From: Streptomyces malachitofuscus | Lineage (GTDB): Bacteria > Actinomycetota > Actinomycetes > Streptomycetales > Streptomycetaceae | DNA: 45,930 bases | NCBI RefSeq assembly: GCF_014650055.1 | Contig: NZ_BMUF01000024.1 | Location: 1 to 45,930 of the forward strand | Reading direction: 5' to 3' | Shown: positions 35,269 to 43,476 of the stretch, piece after piece | Numbering within the stretch: the first letter of the stretch is position 1 | How the letters are laid out: every line of letters starts with the position of its first letter | Made by a program: the position numbers and the translations under genes | The notes under the pieces: generated by a model | Told to the model about the DNA's origin: nothing | Seen by the model: only the letters and a program-made list of their open reading frames with translations | Databases searched by the model: none

Positions 35269-35565
35269 ATGCAGCTCCCCGAAGACCAGATCCGCGCCGG
35301 GCACATCCCGGCTGACCTCTACCGGCAGATCCCGCCCGGCACCGACGTGCGCCGCGTCGTGATCGTCCAGGAAGCACCCCGCTCCTACACAGGCCCGATC
35401 GTCCTGACGCTCGTCGTCGTCACCGGTTCGGTCGCGGTGCTGCTGGTGATCGCCTTCGTCGTCCAGGTCATCGCCGGTGCCGCTGTCGCGGTCCTGTCGG
35501 CCACCGGCGGACTCAGCTACACGATCGCCCGCACGGCCAAGCACAGGAAGCGCCACAGCAAGTAA
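35269..35565 (+). CDS. SpdD-like membrane protein
   Basis: A 98-aa protein with one or two membrane segments at about residues 43-82 (PIVLTLVVVTGSVAVLLVIA, then VQVIAGAAVAVLSAT), a soluble N-terminus, and a basic C-terminal tail (KHRKRHSK). This matches SpdD-type spread proteins. Start ATG 35269 behind GAAAGGAG. A 92-bp gap follows before the next small gene. Confidence 0.78.
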   Translation: MQLPEDQIRAGHIPADLYRQIPPGTDVRRVVIVQEAPRSYTGPIVLTLVVVTGSVAVLLVIAFVVQVIAGAAVAVLSATGGLSYTIARTAKHRKRHSK

Positions 35566-35657
35566 CGCCCTCCGGGGCGGCTCTCTCGCCAAAGATCCGC
35601 CGCCCCGGACGGCTCCACCACTTCCAGATCCAACGGACCCGAAAGGGAAGCCTCATC

Positions 35658-35840
35658 ATGCCTCAGCACGCCTCGAACACGCGCGTCTGCCGCGACTGCG
35701 ACGGCTTCGCCACCGCCGCGATCACCACCGGCACCCGCCACGCCGACGGCTCCCGCGCCACCCTCCGCGTCGCCTGCCCGGCCTGCAAGGGCACCGGCCA
35801 CACCACCGCCCCCGGCGCCCTCGCCCGGACGGGTCGGTGA
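35658..35840 (+). CDS. small Cys-rich protein, zinc-finger-like
   Basis: A 60-aa protein with CRDCDGFATAAITTG and CPACKGTGHTT: two CxxC pairs with a Gly-rich turn, again like half a DnaJ-type zinc domain and similar in design to the 56-aa gene at 34182. Start ATG 35658 behind GAAAGGGAAG. Its TGA overlaps the next GTG (GTGA), so the two are coupled. Function unknown. Confidence 0.75.
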   Translation: MPQHASNTRVCRDCDGFATAAITTGTRHADGSRATLRVACPACKGTGHTTAPGALARTGR

Positions 35841-36016
35841 TCGCCGTGGCGCTCCTCGACTGGCGCTCGCCCGAGCACTTCGACAACAGCGGCGACAAGC
35901 CGTGCGTCCTCTGCGACAAGCCGACCCCGCTGCGCTCCGACCGGGGCAAGCCCGTGCACAAGGTCTGCGCGGAGGACTGGATGGACCGCCACCCCGTCAC
36001 GGAGGACGACTCGTGA
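35837..36016 (+). CDS. small Cys-containing protein before repSA
   Basis: A 59-aa protein (GTG 35837; GTG 35846 would give 56 aa, beginning ALLDWRSPEHFDNSGDKPC). It contains CVLCDKPTPL and a later HKVCAEDW, a probable CxxC...H/C zinc site. Its stop overlaps the repSA start by 4 bp (GTGA), continuing the chain of coupled genes. It may assist replication, but this is based on position only. Confidence 0.7.
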   Translation: MIAVALLDWRSPEHFDNSGDKPCVLCDKPTPLRSDRGKPVHKVCAEDWMDRHPVTEDDS

Positions 36017-37407
36017 CCACCACCGCCGCCACCGCGGCGGGCCTGGACCCGGCCACCCTCGCCGACGTGCTGAGGCTGGCCGGGTCTTCGGACCTCGACC
36101 GCATCCAAGACCAGATCCGCCGCACCGGCGGCTGCACCGACCCCATCCACCTGCAAGGCTCCACAGTCACCCGCGACGCCGCGACCGGGCACGTGCTGCA
36201 CTCCTACTCGACCGACACCGAACCCGGCGGCCGACTGCGGATCGCCTGCGGCAACCGCCGCGCCTCGCGCTGCCCCGCCTGCGCATGGACCTACGCCGGC
36301 GACACCTACCACCTGATCCGCGCCGGCCTCGTCGGCGACCCAGCCAAGGGCACCCCGGAAACGATCCGGGACCACCCGCGGGTGTTCGCCACCCTCACTG
36401 CCCCCTCGTTCGGCCCGGTCCACAACCGGCCCGGCAACCGGCCCTGCCGCTGCGGCACCCGCCACGACGAGGACGCCCCGGAGTTGGGCACGCCGCTGGA
36501 CCCCGATGCCTACGACTACGCGGGCGCGGTGCTGTGGAACAACCACGCCTCCGAACTGTGGCGCTACTTCACGATCTACCTCCGTCGCGAGATCGCCAAG
36601 CGCGCCGGACTCACGCAGAAGGCCGCGCGCGAACAGTCCCGGGTCTCCTTCGGCAAGGTCGCCGAATACCAAAAGCGCGGGGCCGTGCACTTCCATGCCG
36701 TGATCCGCTTCGACGGCCCCGCCGGGCCCGACGATCCCCCGCCGGCCTGGGCCACCCTCGGCCTGCTCACTGACGCAATCCAGGCCGCCGCCGCCCGCGT
36801 GGAAGTCGATGTGCCCCCGTCCGGGGAGCAGCCAGCCCGCACCTTGCGGTGGGGCTCCCAGCTCGACGTACGGCCGATCCAAGCCTTCGGCGACGGTGAG
36901 GAGATCAGCGAACAGGCAGTCGCCTCCTACGTCGCCAAGTACGCCACCAAAGCGGCCGAGACCACCGGCACCGTGGACCGCCGCATCGGCAACAAGGAAG
37001 CCCTCGTCCTCCTCGACGTGCCCGACCACCCCGCCCGGCTCATCGCCGCCTGCCTCGACCTCCACGCGCTCTACCCGGACCGCAAGCTCCGCGACTGGGC
37101 CCACATGCTCGGCTTCCGCGGCCACTTCTCCACCAAGTCCCGCCGCTACTCCACGACCCTCGGCGCCCTCCGTCAGACCCGTGCCGACTACCGCGCCTCA
37201 CAGCAACGCCAAGCCCTCGGCCTGCCCGACCCCGACGACAGGGAGGCAACCACCCTGACCCTCGCCCACTGGACCTATGCCGGCCACGGCCACACCCCCG
37301 GCGAATCCTGGCTCGCCGCCAACATCCGCCGGGACATCCAGCACAACCGTGAAATCGCCCGCGAGGAACTACCCGCCCTGCTCGACCTGGAAGGAGCCGC
37401 TACATGA
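36013..37407 (+). CDS. repSA: RepSA-type rolling-circle replication initiator
   Basis: A 464-aa initiator that nicks the double-strand origin of the excised circle and starts rolling-circle replication. It opens with a Cys-rich zone (CGNRRASRCPACAWTYAGD). The metal-binding motif is AVHFHAVIRFDG with H226 and H228, and the catalytic Tyr motif is ASYVAKYATKAAE (Y306 or Y310). The rest is a helical C-domain. Full length for the family. Start GTG 36013 overlaps the preceding stop, and its own stop overlaps xis (ATGA). I could not locate the origin by eye; in pSAM2 it lies near this gene. Confidence 0.92.
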   Translation: MTTTAATAAGLDPATLADVLRLAGSSDLDRIQDQIRRTGGCTDPIHLQGSTVTRDAATGHVLHSYSTDTEPGGRLRIACGNRRASRCPACAWTYAGDTYHLIRAGLVGDPAKGTPETIRDHPRVFATLTAPSFGPVHNRPGNRPCRCGTRHDEDAPELGTPLDPDAYDYAGAVLWNNHASELWRYFTIYLRREIAKRAGLTQKAAREQSRVSFGKVAEYQKRGAVHFHAVIRFDGPAGPDDPPPAWATLGLLTDAIQAAAARVEVDVPPSGEQPARTLRWGSQLDVRPIQAFGDGEEISEQAVASYVAKYATKAAETTGTVDRRIGNKEALVLLDVPDHPARLIAACLDLHALYPDRKLRDWAHMLGFRGHFSTKSRRYSTTLGALRQTRADYRASQQRQALGLPDPDDREATTLTLAHWTYAGHGHTPGESWLAANIRRDIQHNREIAREELPALLDLEGAAT

Positions 37408-37592
37408 CCACTGCTACCCCGGAGTTGCTGACCGTGCCCGAGGTCATGGCGCGGCTCAAGTACAGCCGGTCGAAGGTCTATGACCTGATCCGGGAAAAGC
37501 GGCTGGCCTCGATCACCGAGGGGCGTTGCCGCCGCATCCCTGAGAGCGCGGTTCAGGACTACATCCGCACGCGGCTTGAGGAGGTTGCCTGA
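37404..37592 (+). CDS. xis: excisionase Xis (MerR-like HTH_17)
   Basis: A 62-aa DNA-binding protein: LLTVPEVMARLKYSRSKVYDLIREKRLASITEGRCRRIPESAVQDYI is the classic winged HTH_17 excisionase. It should bend the attachment DNA and steer the integrase towards excision. It is overlapped with repSA on one side (ATGA) and int on the other (TGATG), so replication, excision and integration genes are one translational unit. Confidence 0.92.
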   Translation: MTTATPELLTVPEVMARLKYSRSKVYDLIREKRLASITEGRCRRIPESAVQDYIRTRLEEVA

Positions 37593-38800
37593 TGGCTCGG
37601 CAGCGGAAGCGCAACCCGAACGGATCCGGCACGGTCACCAAGCGCGCTGACGGTCGCTATCAGGCAGCGGTGTACGTCCCTCAGCCCGATGGGACGGTGA
37701 AACGGAAGTACGCATACGGCAAGACGTACGACGAATGCGATCGGAAGCGTCGGGAACTCCTCGACCGCGCCCACGGGGGCATCCCGACGCCGACGCGGGA
37801 CATGACCTTGGGGCAGTGGTTCGACTACTGGCTTGAGGTCATCGTCAGGCCGAACCTCAAGCCCAAGAGCTACGAGACGTACGAGCAGGCAGTGCGCAAC
37901 CACCTTCGCGGTCGGCTCGGCTCCAAAGTCATGGTCCGGCTGAGCGTCGCTGAGCTGCGCGGGGTCATGCAACGGCTGGCAGAGGAGAAGGGGGCCAAGA
38001 CTGCCAGGCAGGCCCTTCGGGTCCTCTCGGCGGCTCTCACGGCCGCGATGGTGGAAGACATCGGCCTGACCCGAAACGTGGCCAAGCTCGTACACATCCG
38101 TGCGACGACCGACAGCGGTAAGAGCTGGGACGCCGTGACGGTGCTCCGCTTCCTGGCTGCCGCTCGTGGCCTGACCGTGTACTACCCCGCCTTCCTGCTG
38201 CTCTGCCTCCTCGGCCTGCGTCGTGCCGAGGTGTGCGGCCTGCGCTGGGAAAACGTCGACCTCGACAACCGGATCCTTTGGGTGGAGCAGCAACGGCAGC
38301 GCTCCAGCGCTGGGACGATCGATCTGGACCCCAAGACCGAGACGTCCAGGGCGCCTCTCCCGTTGCCGGCGCAGTGCATCGCGCCTCTGCGCTGGACCCG
38401 GATGCGCACGGCCATGCTGCGCGACCGCGCGATCAGTCTGGGCCGCCCCTGGTTCGAGGACCCCGACGGGCACGTGTTCATCTCGCGGACAGGTCACCCG
38501 CTCCTAGCCTCGAACCTGTACCTGACCATGCAGCGGATCATCAAGGCGGAAGGGCTGGACAAGATGAACCCGAAGGGGCTGCGGAAGTCATGCGGCACTC
38601 TGCTGGTTCACCTCAAGGTTCACCCGCGCATCGTCAAGGCCATTCTTCGGCACAGCCGGATCGCGACCACGATGGACATCTACGCTGAGGCGCTGACCCC
38701 TGACATCATCGAAGCGGTCGGGCAGCTCGATCGCCTGCTTCGGCAGCCGGCCCGGATCCGGGCATTGGATGTCGGCCGATCGGAGCCTGACGCCCGTTGA
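37592..38800 (+). CDS. int: site-specific tyrosine integrase
   Basis: A 402-aa integrase. The N-terminal arm/AP2-like region is GTVTKRADGRYQAAVYVPQPDG. The core-binding SAM-like domain is at about residues 70-160 (TLGQWFDYWLEVIVRPNLKP). The catalytic domain has R210 (LGLRRAEVCGL), K248, the box II form K328-G-L-R331 (Lys in place of the commoner His, an accepted variant), H354 (ILRHSRIATT) and nucleophile Y364 (MDIYAEA). All catalytic positions are filled, so it should be active. It sits 75 bp from the right attachment site, as expected. Its target here is the 5' end of mtrA rather than a tRNA gene. Confidence 0.95.
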   Translation: MARQRKRNPNGSGTVTKRADGRYQAAVYVPQPDGTVKRKYAYGKTYDECDRKRRELLDRAHGGIPTPTRDMTLGQWFDYWLEVIVRPNLKPKSYETYEQAVRNHLRGRLGSKVMVRLSVAELRGVMQRLAEEKGAKTARQALRVLSAALTAAMVEDIGLTRNVAKLVHIRATTDSGKSWDAVTVLRFLAAARGLTVYYPAFLLLCLLGLRRAEVCGLRWENVDLDNRILWVEQQRQRSSAGTIDLDPKTETSRAPLPLPAQCIAPLRWTRMRTAMLRDRAISLGRPWFEDPDGHVFISRTGHPLLASNLYLTMQRIIKAEGLDKMNPKGLRKSCGTLLVHLKVHPRIVKAILRHSRIATTMDIYAEALTPDIIEAVGQLDRLLRQPARIRALDVGRSEPDAR

Positions 38801-38817
38801 TGTCGCCGTTGGATGTC

Positions 38818-38859
38818 ACGGCCCCTCTGTCTGCGAATCGGCGCAGGTGGAGGGGCCGT
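38818..38859 (+). terminator. terminator of the integrase operon
   Basis: ACGGCCCCTC (38818-38827) pairs with GAGGGGCCGT (38850-38859), with inner CTGCG/CGCAG pairing, followed by TTTCC. It lies 18 bp after the int stop and inside the element, shielding the chromosomal mtnA 3' end. Confidence 0.8.
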
Positions 38860-38874
38860 TTCCGTCGGTCAAGG

Positions 38875-38889
38875 CGACATCATCCCATT
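38875..38889. repeat. attachment site copy next to mtnA (attR)
   Basis: Second copy of CGACATCATCCCATT. Its last two bases are part of the mtnA stop codon (TAA, 38890-38888 on the minus strand). Joining this side to the mtrA side recreates TAATGGGATGATGTCG, in which mtnA ends only 4 bases before mtrA starts. Confidence 0.88.
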
Positions 38890-40036
38890 AGCTAATCGTT
38901 ACCTGGCGTGACCTGGCACACAACGCTGCCAGAGCCTCGCTCGTCACGGGCGAAACAGCGCCTTCCTCGGTGACGATCGCCGTCACCAGCTCCGGCGGTG
39001 TCACGTCGAACGCCGGGTTGTACGCCTGGGTCCCCAGGGGTGCCACCGGAATACCGCCTCCCGCTTCCGTTCCGGCCACCGGCACCTGCGGTGCTGTGAC
39101 CTCCGTCACCTCATGACCGGGGCGCTGCTCCACCTCGATCGACGCCCCGTCCGGCGTCTGCGGATCCACCGTCGTCACCGGTGCCACCACGATGAACGGC
39201 ACATGGTGGTACCGCGCGAGCACCGCGAGCGGATAGCTCCCCACCTTGTTCGCCACGGAACCGTCGGCCGCGATGCGGTCCGCCCCGATGAGCACCGCGT
39301 CCACCTCGCCCGCCACGAACAGCGATCCCGCCGCGTTGTCGGTGAGCAGCGTGTACGCCATGCCGTTGCGGGCGGCCTCGTACGCCGTCAGCCGAGCACC
39401 TTGCAGCAACGGACGCGTTTCGTCCACCCACAGGCGCCTGAGCCGCCCCGCGCGGTGCGCCGCCAGCGCCACCGCGAACGCGGTCCCCTCACCGCCCGAC
39501 ACCAGCGCACCGGTGTTGCAGTGCGTGAGGATCCGGTGCCCGCCGCCGGGCAGCAGCTCGTCCAGCAGCGCCAGCCCGTGCCTGGCCATCCGGGTACTGG
39601 CCTCCGCGTCCTCCCGGTGCAGCTGCTGCGCCGCGGCCAGCGCGGCCCCGGCCGCCTGCCGGGAATCGCCGCCGCGGGCGAGTACCGCCCGGTGCGCGGA
39701 GTGCGCCCGGCGCACCCCGACGGCCAGGTTCACCGCGGTGGGCCGGGCGCTCTCCAGCGCCGCCGCCGCGTCGTCCACGTCGAAGCCCCGCACGGCCGCG
39801 AGCGCGACGCCGTAGGCGCCCGCGATGCCCAGCAGCGGGGCACCGCGCACGGCGAGCGAGCGGATCGCCTCCACCAGCGCGGGCGCGTCCGTGCAGACGA
39901 GCTCGACCTCCTCGGCCGGCAGCCGCGTCTGGTCGAGCAGGACCAGGACGGGGCCTTCGGGTGGCTCTTCCCAGCGCAGTGCCGGGATCTCGGTCGGCCG
40001 CTTGTTGTCGCCGCTGTGCGCGTACTGATCAGCCAT
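38888..40036 (-). CDS. mtnA: S-methyl-5-thioribose-1-phosphate isomerase
   Basis: A 382-aa isomerase of the methionine salvage pathway, converting methylthioribose-1-phosphate to methylthioribulose-1-phosphate. Signature segments: SLAVRGAPLLGIAGAYGVAL, catalytic C173 in LTHCNTGAL, the acid D253 in LIGADRIAADG, then ANKVGSYPLAVLARYHHVPF and YNPAFDVTPPELVTAI. The gene is complete. Its stop codon overlaps the right attachment copy, so element insertion leaves MtnA unchanged but removes mtrA from directly behind it. Start ATG 40036 gives MADQYAHSGDNKR. A 140-bp gap precedes the divergent membrane gene. Confidence 0.96.
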   Translation of the reverse strand: MADQYAHSGDNKRPTEIPALRWEEPPEGPVLVLLDQTRLPAEEVELVCTDAPALVEAIRSLAVRGAPLLGIAGAYGVALAAVRGFDVDDAAAALESARPTAVNLAVGVRRAHSAHRAVLARGGDSRQAAGAALAAAQQLHREDAEASTRMARHGLALLDELLPGGGHRILTHCNTGALVSGGEGTAFAVALAAHRAGRLRRLWVDETRPLLQGARLTAYEAARNGMAYTLLTDNAAGSLFVAGEVDAVLIGADRIAADGSVANKVGSYPLAVLARYHHVPFIVVAPVTTVDPQTPDGASIEVEQRPGHEVTEVTAPQVPVAGTEAGGGIPVAPLGTQAYNPAFDVTPPELVTAIVTEEGAVSPVTSEALAALCARSRQVTIS

Positions 40037-40176
40037 GCGGCCAGTCTGCCCCCTGTAGCACCGACAATTGAAGGTACACAGCCCTCACCTCGGCAGGTCC
40101 CTTGATGACCACCCCATGGCACGATGGCTGCCAAGCTGCCGCCGCGACCGCGGACGGGCACCGTGAAGGAGCGACG

Positions 40177-41520
40177 ATGAACGACACTCCGGGCTGGGCA
40201 TCGCCCGGATCCGCCCCGTCCGAAGGGCAGGAAACGGGTGCGTCCGGACCTGCCGAGCCCGCCGGCCGCCCGGACCCCGAGCAGCCCGCCGACCAGCCCC
40301 GGCAGCCGGGACAGGCCCCGCAGGACCAGGGCGTGAAGTGGTCCAAGGACCAGCCACCGGCCGGACAGTGGTCCGCCCCCACCGGCGGCGCCGGCCCCAC
40401 GGGCCCGGGCCAGGCTCCCCCGCCCCCGCCGCCCGGCGGCCCGGGCTGGGGCGCCCCGCCCCCTGGTGGCCCCGGCGGCTACGGCGGCGGACCCGGAGGT
40501 CACGGTCCCTGGGGAGGCGGCTGGGGAGGCCCTCCGCCCGCGGCCAAGCCCGGCGTCATCCCGCTCCGCCCTCTCGGCGTGGGCGAGATCCTCGACGGCG
40601 CCGTCTCCACCATGCGCACCTACTGGCGCACCGTCCTCGGCATCGCCCTGACCGTCGCCGTCTTCACCGAGATCGTCGTCGTCCTGCTCCAGGGCCTGGT
40701 CCTCGACAACTCCAGCACCGAGGCCCTCAACGACCCCAGCGCCACGCTCAGCGAACTGACCGACGCCATGGGCGACGCCCTGTTCAACTCCGGCGTGGTC
40801 TTCCTGGTCACGCTGGTCGGCACGGTCGCCGCCACCGCCCTGCTCACCACCGTCACCAGCCGCGCGGTGCTCGGCAGGCCGGTCACCACCGCGGACGCCT
40901 GGCGCGACGCCCGCCCACAGGTCGTCAAACTGTTCGGCCTGATCTGCCTGCTGCTGCTCATCACCGCCGGCATCATCACCGTGGGCGCGCTGCCCGGCCT
41001 CCTCGTGTCCGTGGCGGCGGGCGGTGAGGTCGGCATCGCACTCACCGTGCTCGGCCTCATCTGCGCCGGCGTACTCGCCCTGTGGCTGATGATCCGCTTC
41101 TCGCTGGCCTCGCCCACGCTGATGCTGGAGAAGCAGGGCATCGTGAAGGCGATGACCCGCTCCGCCAAGCTGGTCCGCGGTTCCTGGTGGCGGGTGTTCG
41201 GCATCCAGCTGCTCGCGACGATCATCGCCAACGTCGTCGCGTCGATCATCGTCATCCCGTTCACCTTCCTCGCCTCGGCCCTCAGCGGGGACGGCGTCAC
41301 CGGCTTCCTCAACAGCGCCGGCGGCGACATCGGCTGGACGTTCCTCATCGTCAGCGGCATCGGCTCCGTCATCGGCGCCATGATCACGTTCCCGATCACG
41401 GCCGGCGTCACCGTGCTCCTCTACGTCGACCAGCGCATCCGCCGCGAGGCACTCGACCTCGAACTGGCCCGCGCCGCCGGCGTCCGGGCCCACGGCCCCG
41501 GCACCACCCCGGGGAGCTGA
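40177..41520 (+). CDS. membrane protein with Pro/Gly-rich cytoplasmic N-terminus (DUF7544 / GPDPase-membrane-domain type)
   Basis: A 447-aa protein. Residues 1-125 are almost entirely Pro/Gly/Gln/Trp and disordered (runs such as PPPPPPGGPGWG). Then PLGVGEILDGAVSTMRTYWRTVLGI leads into six hydrophobic segments, including VVFLVTLVGTVAATALLTTV and TFLIVSGIGSVIGAMITFPITAG. The 'PLxxGEILDGAFxxxRxxxxxxLG' start is typical of actinobacterial membrane proteins annotated as glycerophosphoryl diester phosphodiesterase membrane domain; no catalytic domain is present. Start ATG 40177 with GAAGGAG upstream; upstream frame is not used. First gene of a five-gene operon with DUF4129, DUF4350, MoxR and DUF58 proteins. 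Confidence 0.85.
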   Translation: MNDTPGWASPGSAPSEGQETGASGPAEPAGRPDPEQPADQPRQPGQAPQDQGVKWSKDQPPAGQWSAPTGGAGPTGPGQAPPPPPPGGPGWGAPPPGGPGGYGGGPGGHGPWGGGWGGPPPAAKPGVIPLRPLGVGEILDGAVSTMRTYWRTVLGIALTVAVFTEIVVVLLQGLVLDNSSTEALNDPSATLSELTDAMGDALFNSGVVFLVTLVGTVAATALLTTVTSRAVLGRPVTTADAWRDARPQVVKLFGLICLLLLITAGIITVGALPGLLVSVAAGGEVGIALTVLGLICAGVLALWLMIRFSLASPTLMLEKQGIVKAMTRSAKLVRGSWWRVFGIQLLATIIANVVASIIVIPFTFLASALSGDGVTGFLNSAGGDIGWTFLIVSGIGSVIGAMITFPITAGVTVLLYVDQRIRREALDLELARAAGVRAHGPGTTPGS

Positions 41521-41524
41521 CGGG

Positions 41525-42283
41525 GTGACCGCCACGGGGGGAGTTCTCACAACGGTGCATGCCCTGCCCACGGCCGCCGACACGGCCGTACGCCTGCTGC
41601 TGAGCGGCGACGACGAGCCGCCCGTCACCCTCCCGCGCGACCCCGCGCGGGAGGCGGCCCGGCGCGAGCTGTCCAAACGCATGTACCACGAGAACGACCC
41701 CAGCTGGTTCCAGCGGGCCCTCGACGCCTTCTGGGAGTGGATCGGCAAACTGTTCGACGCCGCCTCCACCGCGACACCCGGCGGCACCCTCGGCCTGGTC
41801 GTCATCGTCGCGGCCGTGATCGCCGTCCTGGCCGCCCTCTGGTGGCGCCTGGGCACCCCACGCCGCCAACCCACCTCCGCCCCCGCCCTGTTCGACGACC
41901 GCCCCCGCAGCGCCGCCGAACACCGCGCGGCCGCCGAGGCACACGCCGCACAGGGCCACTGGAACCAAGCCGTCCAGGAACGCATGCGGGCCATCGTCCG
42001 CGCCCTGGAGGAACGGGCCCTCCTCGACTCCCGCCCCGGCCGCACCGCCGACGAGGCCGCCGCGGAAGCCGGCCACGCCCTGCCCGCCCACACCGACGGC
42101 CTGCGCGCCGCCGCCCGCGACTTCGACGACGTGACATACGGCGGCAGGGCCGCGACGCAGCAGGCGTACCGGCGGATCGCCGAACTCGACCGCGACCTGG
42201 ACCGCACCAGGCCCCGACTCGCGAGCAGCGGCAGCAGCACCCGGAGCACGGACACCACCACCCGCCAGGGAGCCGCCGGATGA
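41525..42283 (+). CDS. DUF4129 membrane protein
   Basis: A 252-aa protein. One clear membrane helix at about residues 96-117 (LGLVVIVAAVIAVLAALWW) splits an N-terminal extracytoplasmic region (REAARRELSKRMYHENDPSWFQRALDAFWEW) from a cytoplasmic DUF4129 domain (AAEAHAAQGHWNQAVQERMRAIVRALEERALLDSRPGRTADE), related to transglutaminase-associated proteins. Function unknown, but the family regularly accompanies MoxR and DUF58. Start GTG 41525, 4 bp after the previous stop; stop overlaps the next gene (ATGA). Confidence 0.87.
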   Translation: MTATGGVLTTVHALPTAADTAVRLLLSGDDEPPVTLPRDPAREAARRELSKRMYHENDPSWFQRALDAFWEWIGKLFDAASTATPGGTLGLVVIVAAVIAVLAALWWRLGTPRRQPTSAPALFDDRPRSAAEHRAAAEAHAAQGHWNQAVQERMRAIVRALEERALLDSRPGRTADEAAAEAGHALPAHTDGLRAAARDFDDVTYGGRAATQQAYRRIAELDRDLDRTRPRLASSGSSTRSTDTTTRQGAAG

Positions 42284-43476
42284 CGACCGAGGTCACGCTC
42301 CCCTCCACCTCGGCCTCGCCCACCGCCCGCCAGGTGTGGACCCGCGGGCGAGGCATCGCCCTCGGACTGGTGCTGCTGCTCGCGGCGGCCGTCGCGATCG
42401 CCGTGGTCCGCTCCGACGCCCGCCACGGCGAACTCGACCCCCGCTCCGCCGACCCCTACGGCAGCCGCGCCGTCGCCGAGCTCCTGGCCGACCGGGGCGT
42501 GGACACCCGCGTGGTCGCCACCCTCGACGAGGCCGCGGACGCGGCCGGCCCCGACACCACCCTCCTGGTGGCCATCCCCGACCTGCTGACCCCCAGCCAG
42601 CAGACCCGGCTGCACTCCGCCTTCGTCCAGTCCGGCGGCCGCACCGTCCTGGTCTCCGCGGGCAGCTCCTCCGTGGAACGCCTCGCCCCGGGCGTCACCG
42701 CCGACCCCGCCACCAGCTTCGACTCCACCCTCGCCCCCGACTGCGAGCTGCCCGCCGCCCGCCGCGCCGGCACCGCCGACACGGGCGGCATCCGCTACAC
42801 CACCACCCACCTCGACGCCGACGAGTGCTACCCCAGCGAGCGCCTGGCCACCCTGCTGCGTCTCCCGGCGCCGTCCGGGGACGGCGACACCGTCGTCCTC
42901 GGCTCGCCCGACATCCTCATCAACGAGGAACTGGACCGGCACGGCAACGCCTCGCTCGCCCTGCAACTCCTCGGCTCCCGCCCCCATCTGGTCTGGTACC
43001 TCCCCTCGCTCGCCGACACCACCGCCGCCTCCGAAGAGGGCGAGCGCGGCTTCTTCGACCTGCTCCCCTCCGGCTGGCTGTGGGGCACCCTGCAACTCTT
43101 CATCGCCGCGGCCCTGGCCGCCCTGTGGCGGGCACGCCGGCTCGGCCCCCTGGTCCCCGAGGAACTCCCCGTGGCGAGCCGCGCCTCCGAAACCGTCGAA
43201 GGCCGCGCCCGCCTCTATCGCAAGGCCAACGCCCGCGACCGCGCCGCCCTCGCCCTCCGCTCCACCACACGCACCCGCCTCGCCCCCCTCGTGGGCCTCC
43301 CCGCCTCCCAGGCGCACGCACCCGAGGCCCTGCTCCCCGCCCTGTCCGCCCACCTCCAGGGCGACGGACAGTCCCTGCACGCCCTCCTCTTCGGCCCGCC
43401 GCCCGGCGACGACGCAGCACTCATCAAGCTCGCCGACCAACTCGACGCCCTCGAAAGAGAGGTACGCCGTCCATGA
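42280..43476 (+). CDS. DUF4350 membrane-anchored protein
   Basis: A 398-aa protein. TM1 at about residues 25-42 (GIALGLVLLLAAAVAIAVV), then the DUF4350 domain, a GATase-like fold (LDPRSADPYGSRAVAELLADRGVDTRVVATLD, LVAIPDLLTPSQQTRLHSAFVQSGGRTVLV), probably ligand-binding rather than enzymatic. TM2 is near residue 270 (WGTLQLFIAAALAALWRA), followed by a helical cytoplasmic tail. Start ATG 42280 overlaps the DUF4129 stop; the open frame begins far upstream, inside that gene, and is not used. Stop overlaps the MoxR start (ATGA). Confidence 0.87.
   Translation: MTTEVTLPSTSASPTARQVWTRGRGIALGLVLLLAAAVAIAVVRSDARHGELDPRSADPYGSRAVAELLADRGVDTRVVATLDEAADAAGPDTTLLVAIPDLLTPSQQTRLHSAFVQSGGRTVLVSAGSSSVERLAPGVTADPATSFDSTLAPDCELPAARRAGTADTGGIRYTTTHLDADECYPSERLATLLRLPAPSGDGDTVVLGSPDILINEELDRHGNASLALQLLGSRPHLVWYLPSLADTTAASEEGERGFFDLLPSGWLWGTLQLFIAAALAALWRARRLGPLVPEELPVASRASETVEGRARLYRKANARDRAALALRSTTRTRLAPLVGLPASQAHAPEALLPALSAHLQGDGQSLHALLFGPPPGDDAALIKLADQLDALEREVRRP

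Larger units (their letters stand above)
26491..38889. mobile_element. pSAM2-type AICE integrated at the 5' end of mtrA
   Basis: A 12.4-kb element bounded by direct repeats CGACATCATCCCATT at 26491-26505 and 38875-38889. It holds the canonical AICE set in usual order from left to right on the plus strand: SCO3933-type protein, TraSA-type translocase, Spd proteins, RepSA, Xis and tyrosine integrase next to the right end. No pra, KorSA (GntR) or Nudix pif-type gene is found; an XRE regulator with an ABM-fold partner occupies that position. The left third is cargo: a restriction enzyme and a lower-GC gene pair. Genes on either side (mtrA and mtnA) are chromosomal neighbours in other Streptomyces, so excision would rejoin them. 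Confidence 0.93.

Noticed and set aside
28381..38402. GACCCGGA octamers (28381, 34159, 38395), resembling the TraB recognition repeats of some Streptomyces plasmids
   Set aside because: Only three scattered copies, two of them inside or beside genes; not clustered as a transfer locus, and close to chance expectation in this composition.
38573..38584. Integrase inactivation because box II reads K-G-L-R instead of H-x-x-R
   Set aside because: Lys is an accepted alternative at this position in tyrosine recombinases, and all other catalytic residues are present.
38800..38900. tRNA gene remnant at the integrase end
   Set aside because: No tRNA cloverleaf or 3' tRNA fragment is present; the repeat matches the mtrA start instead.
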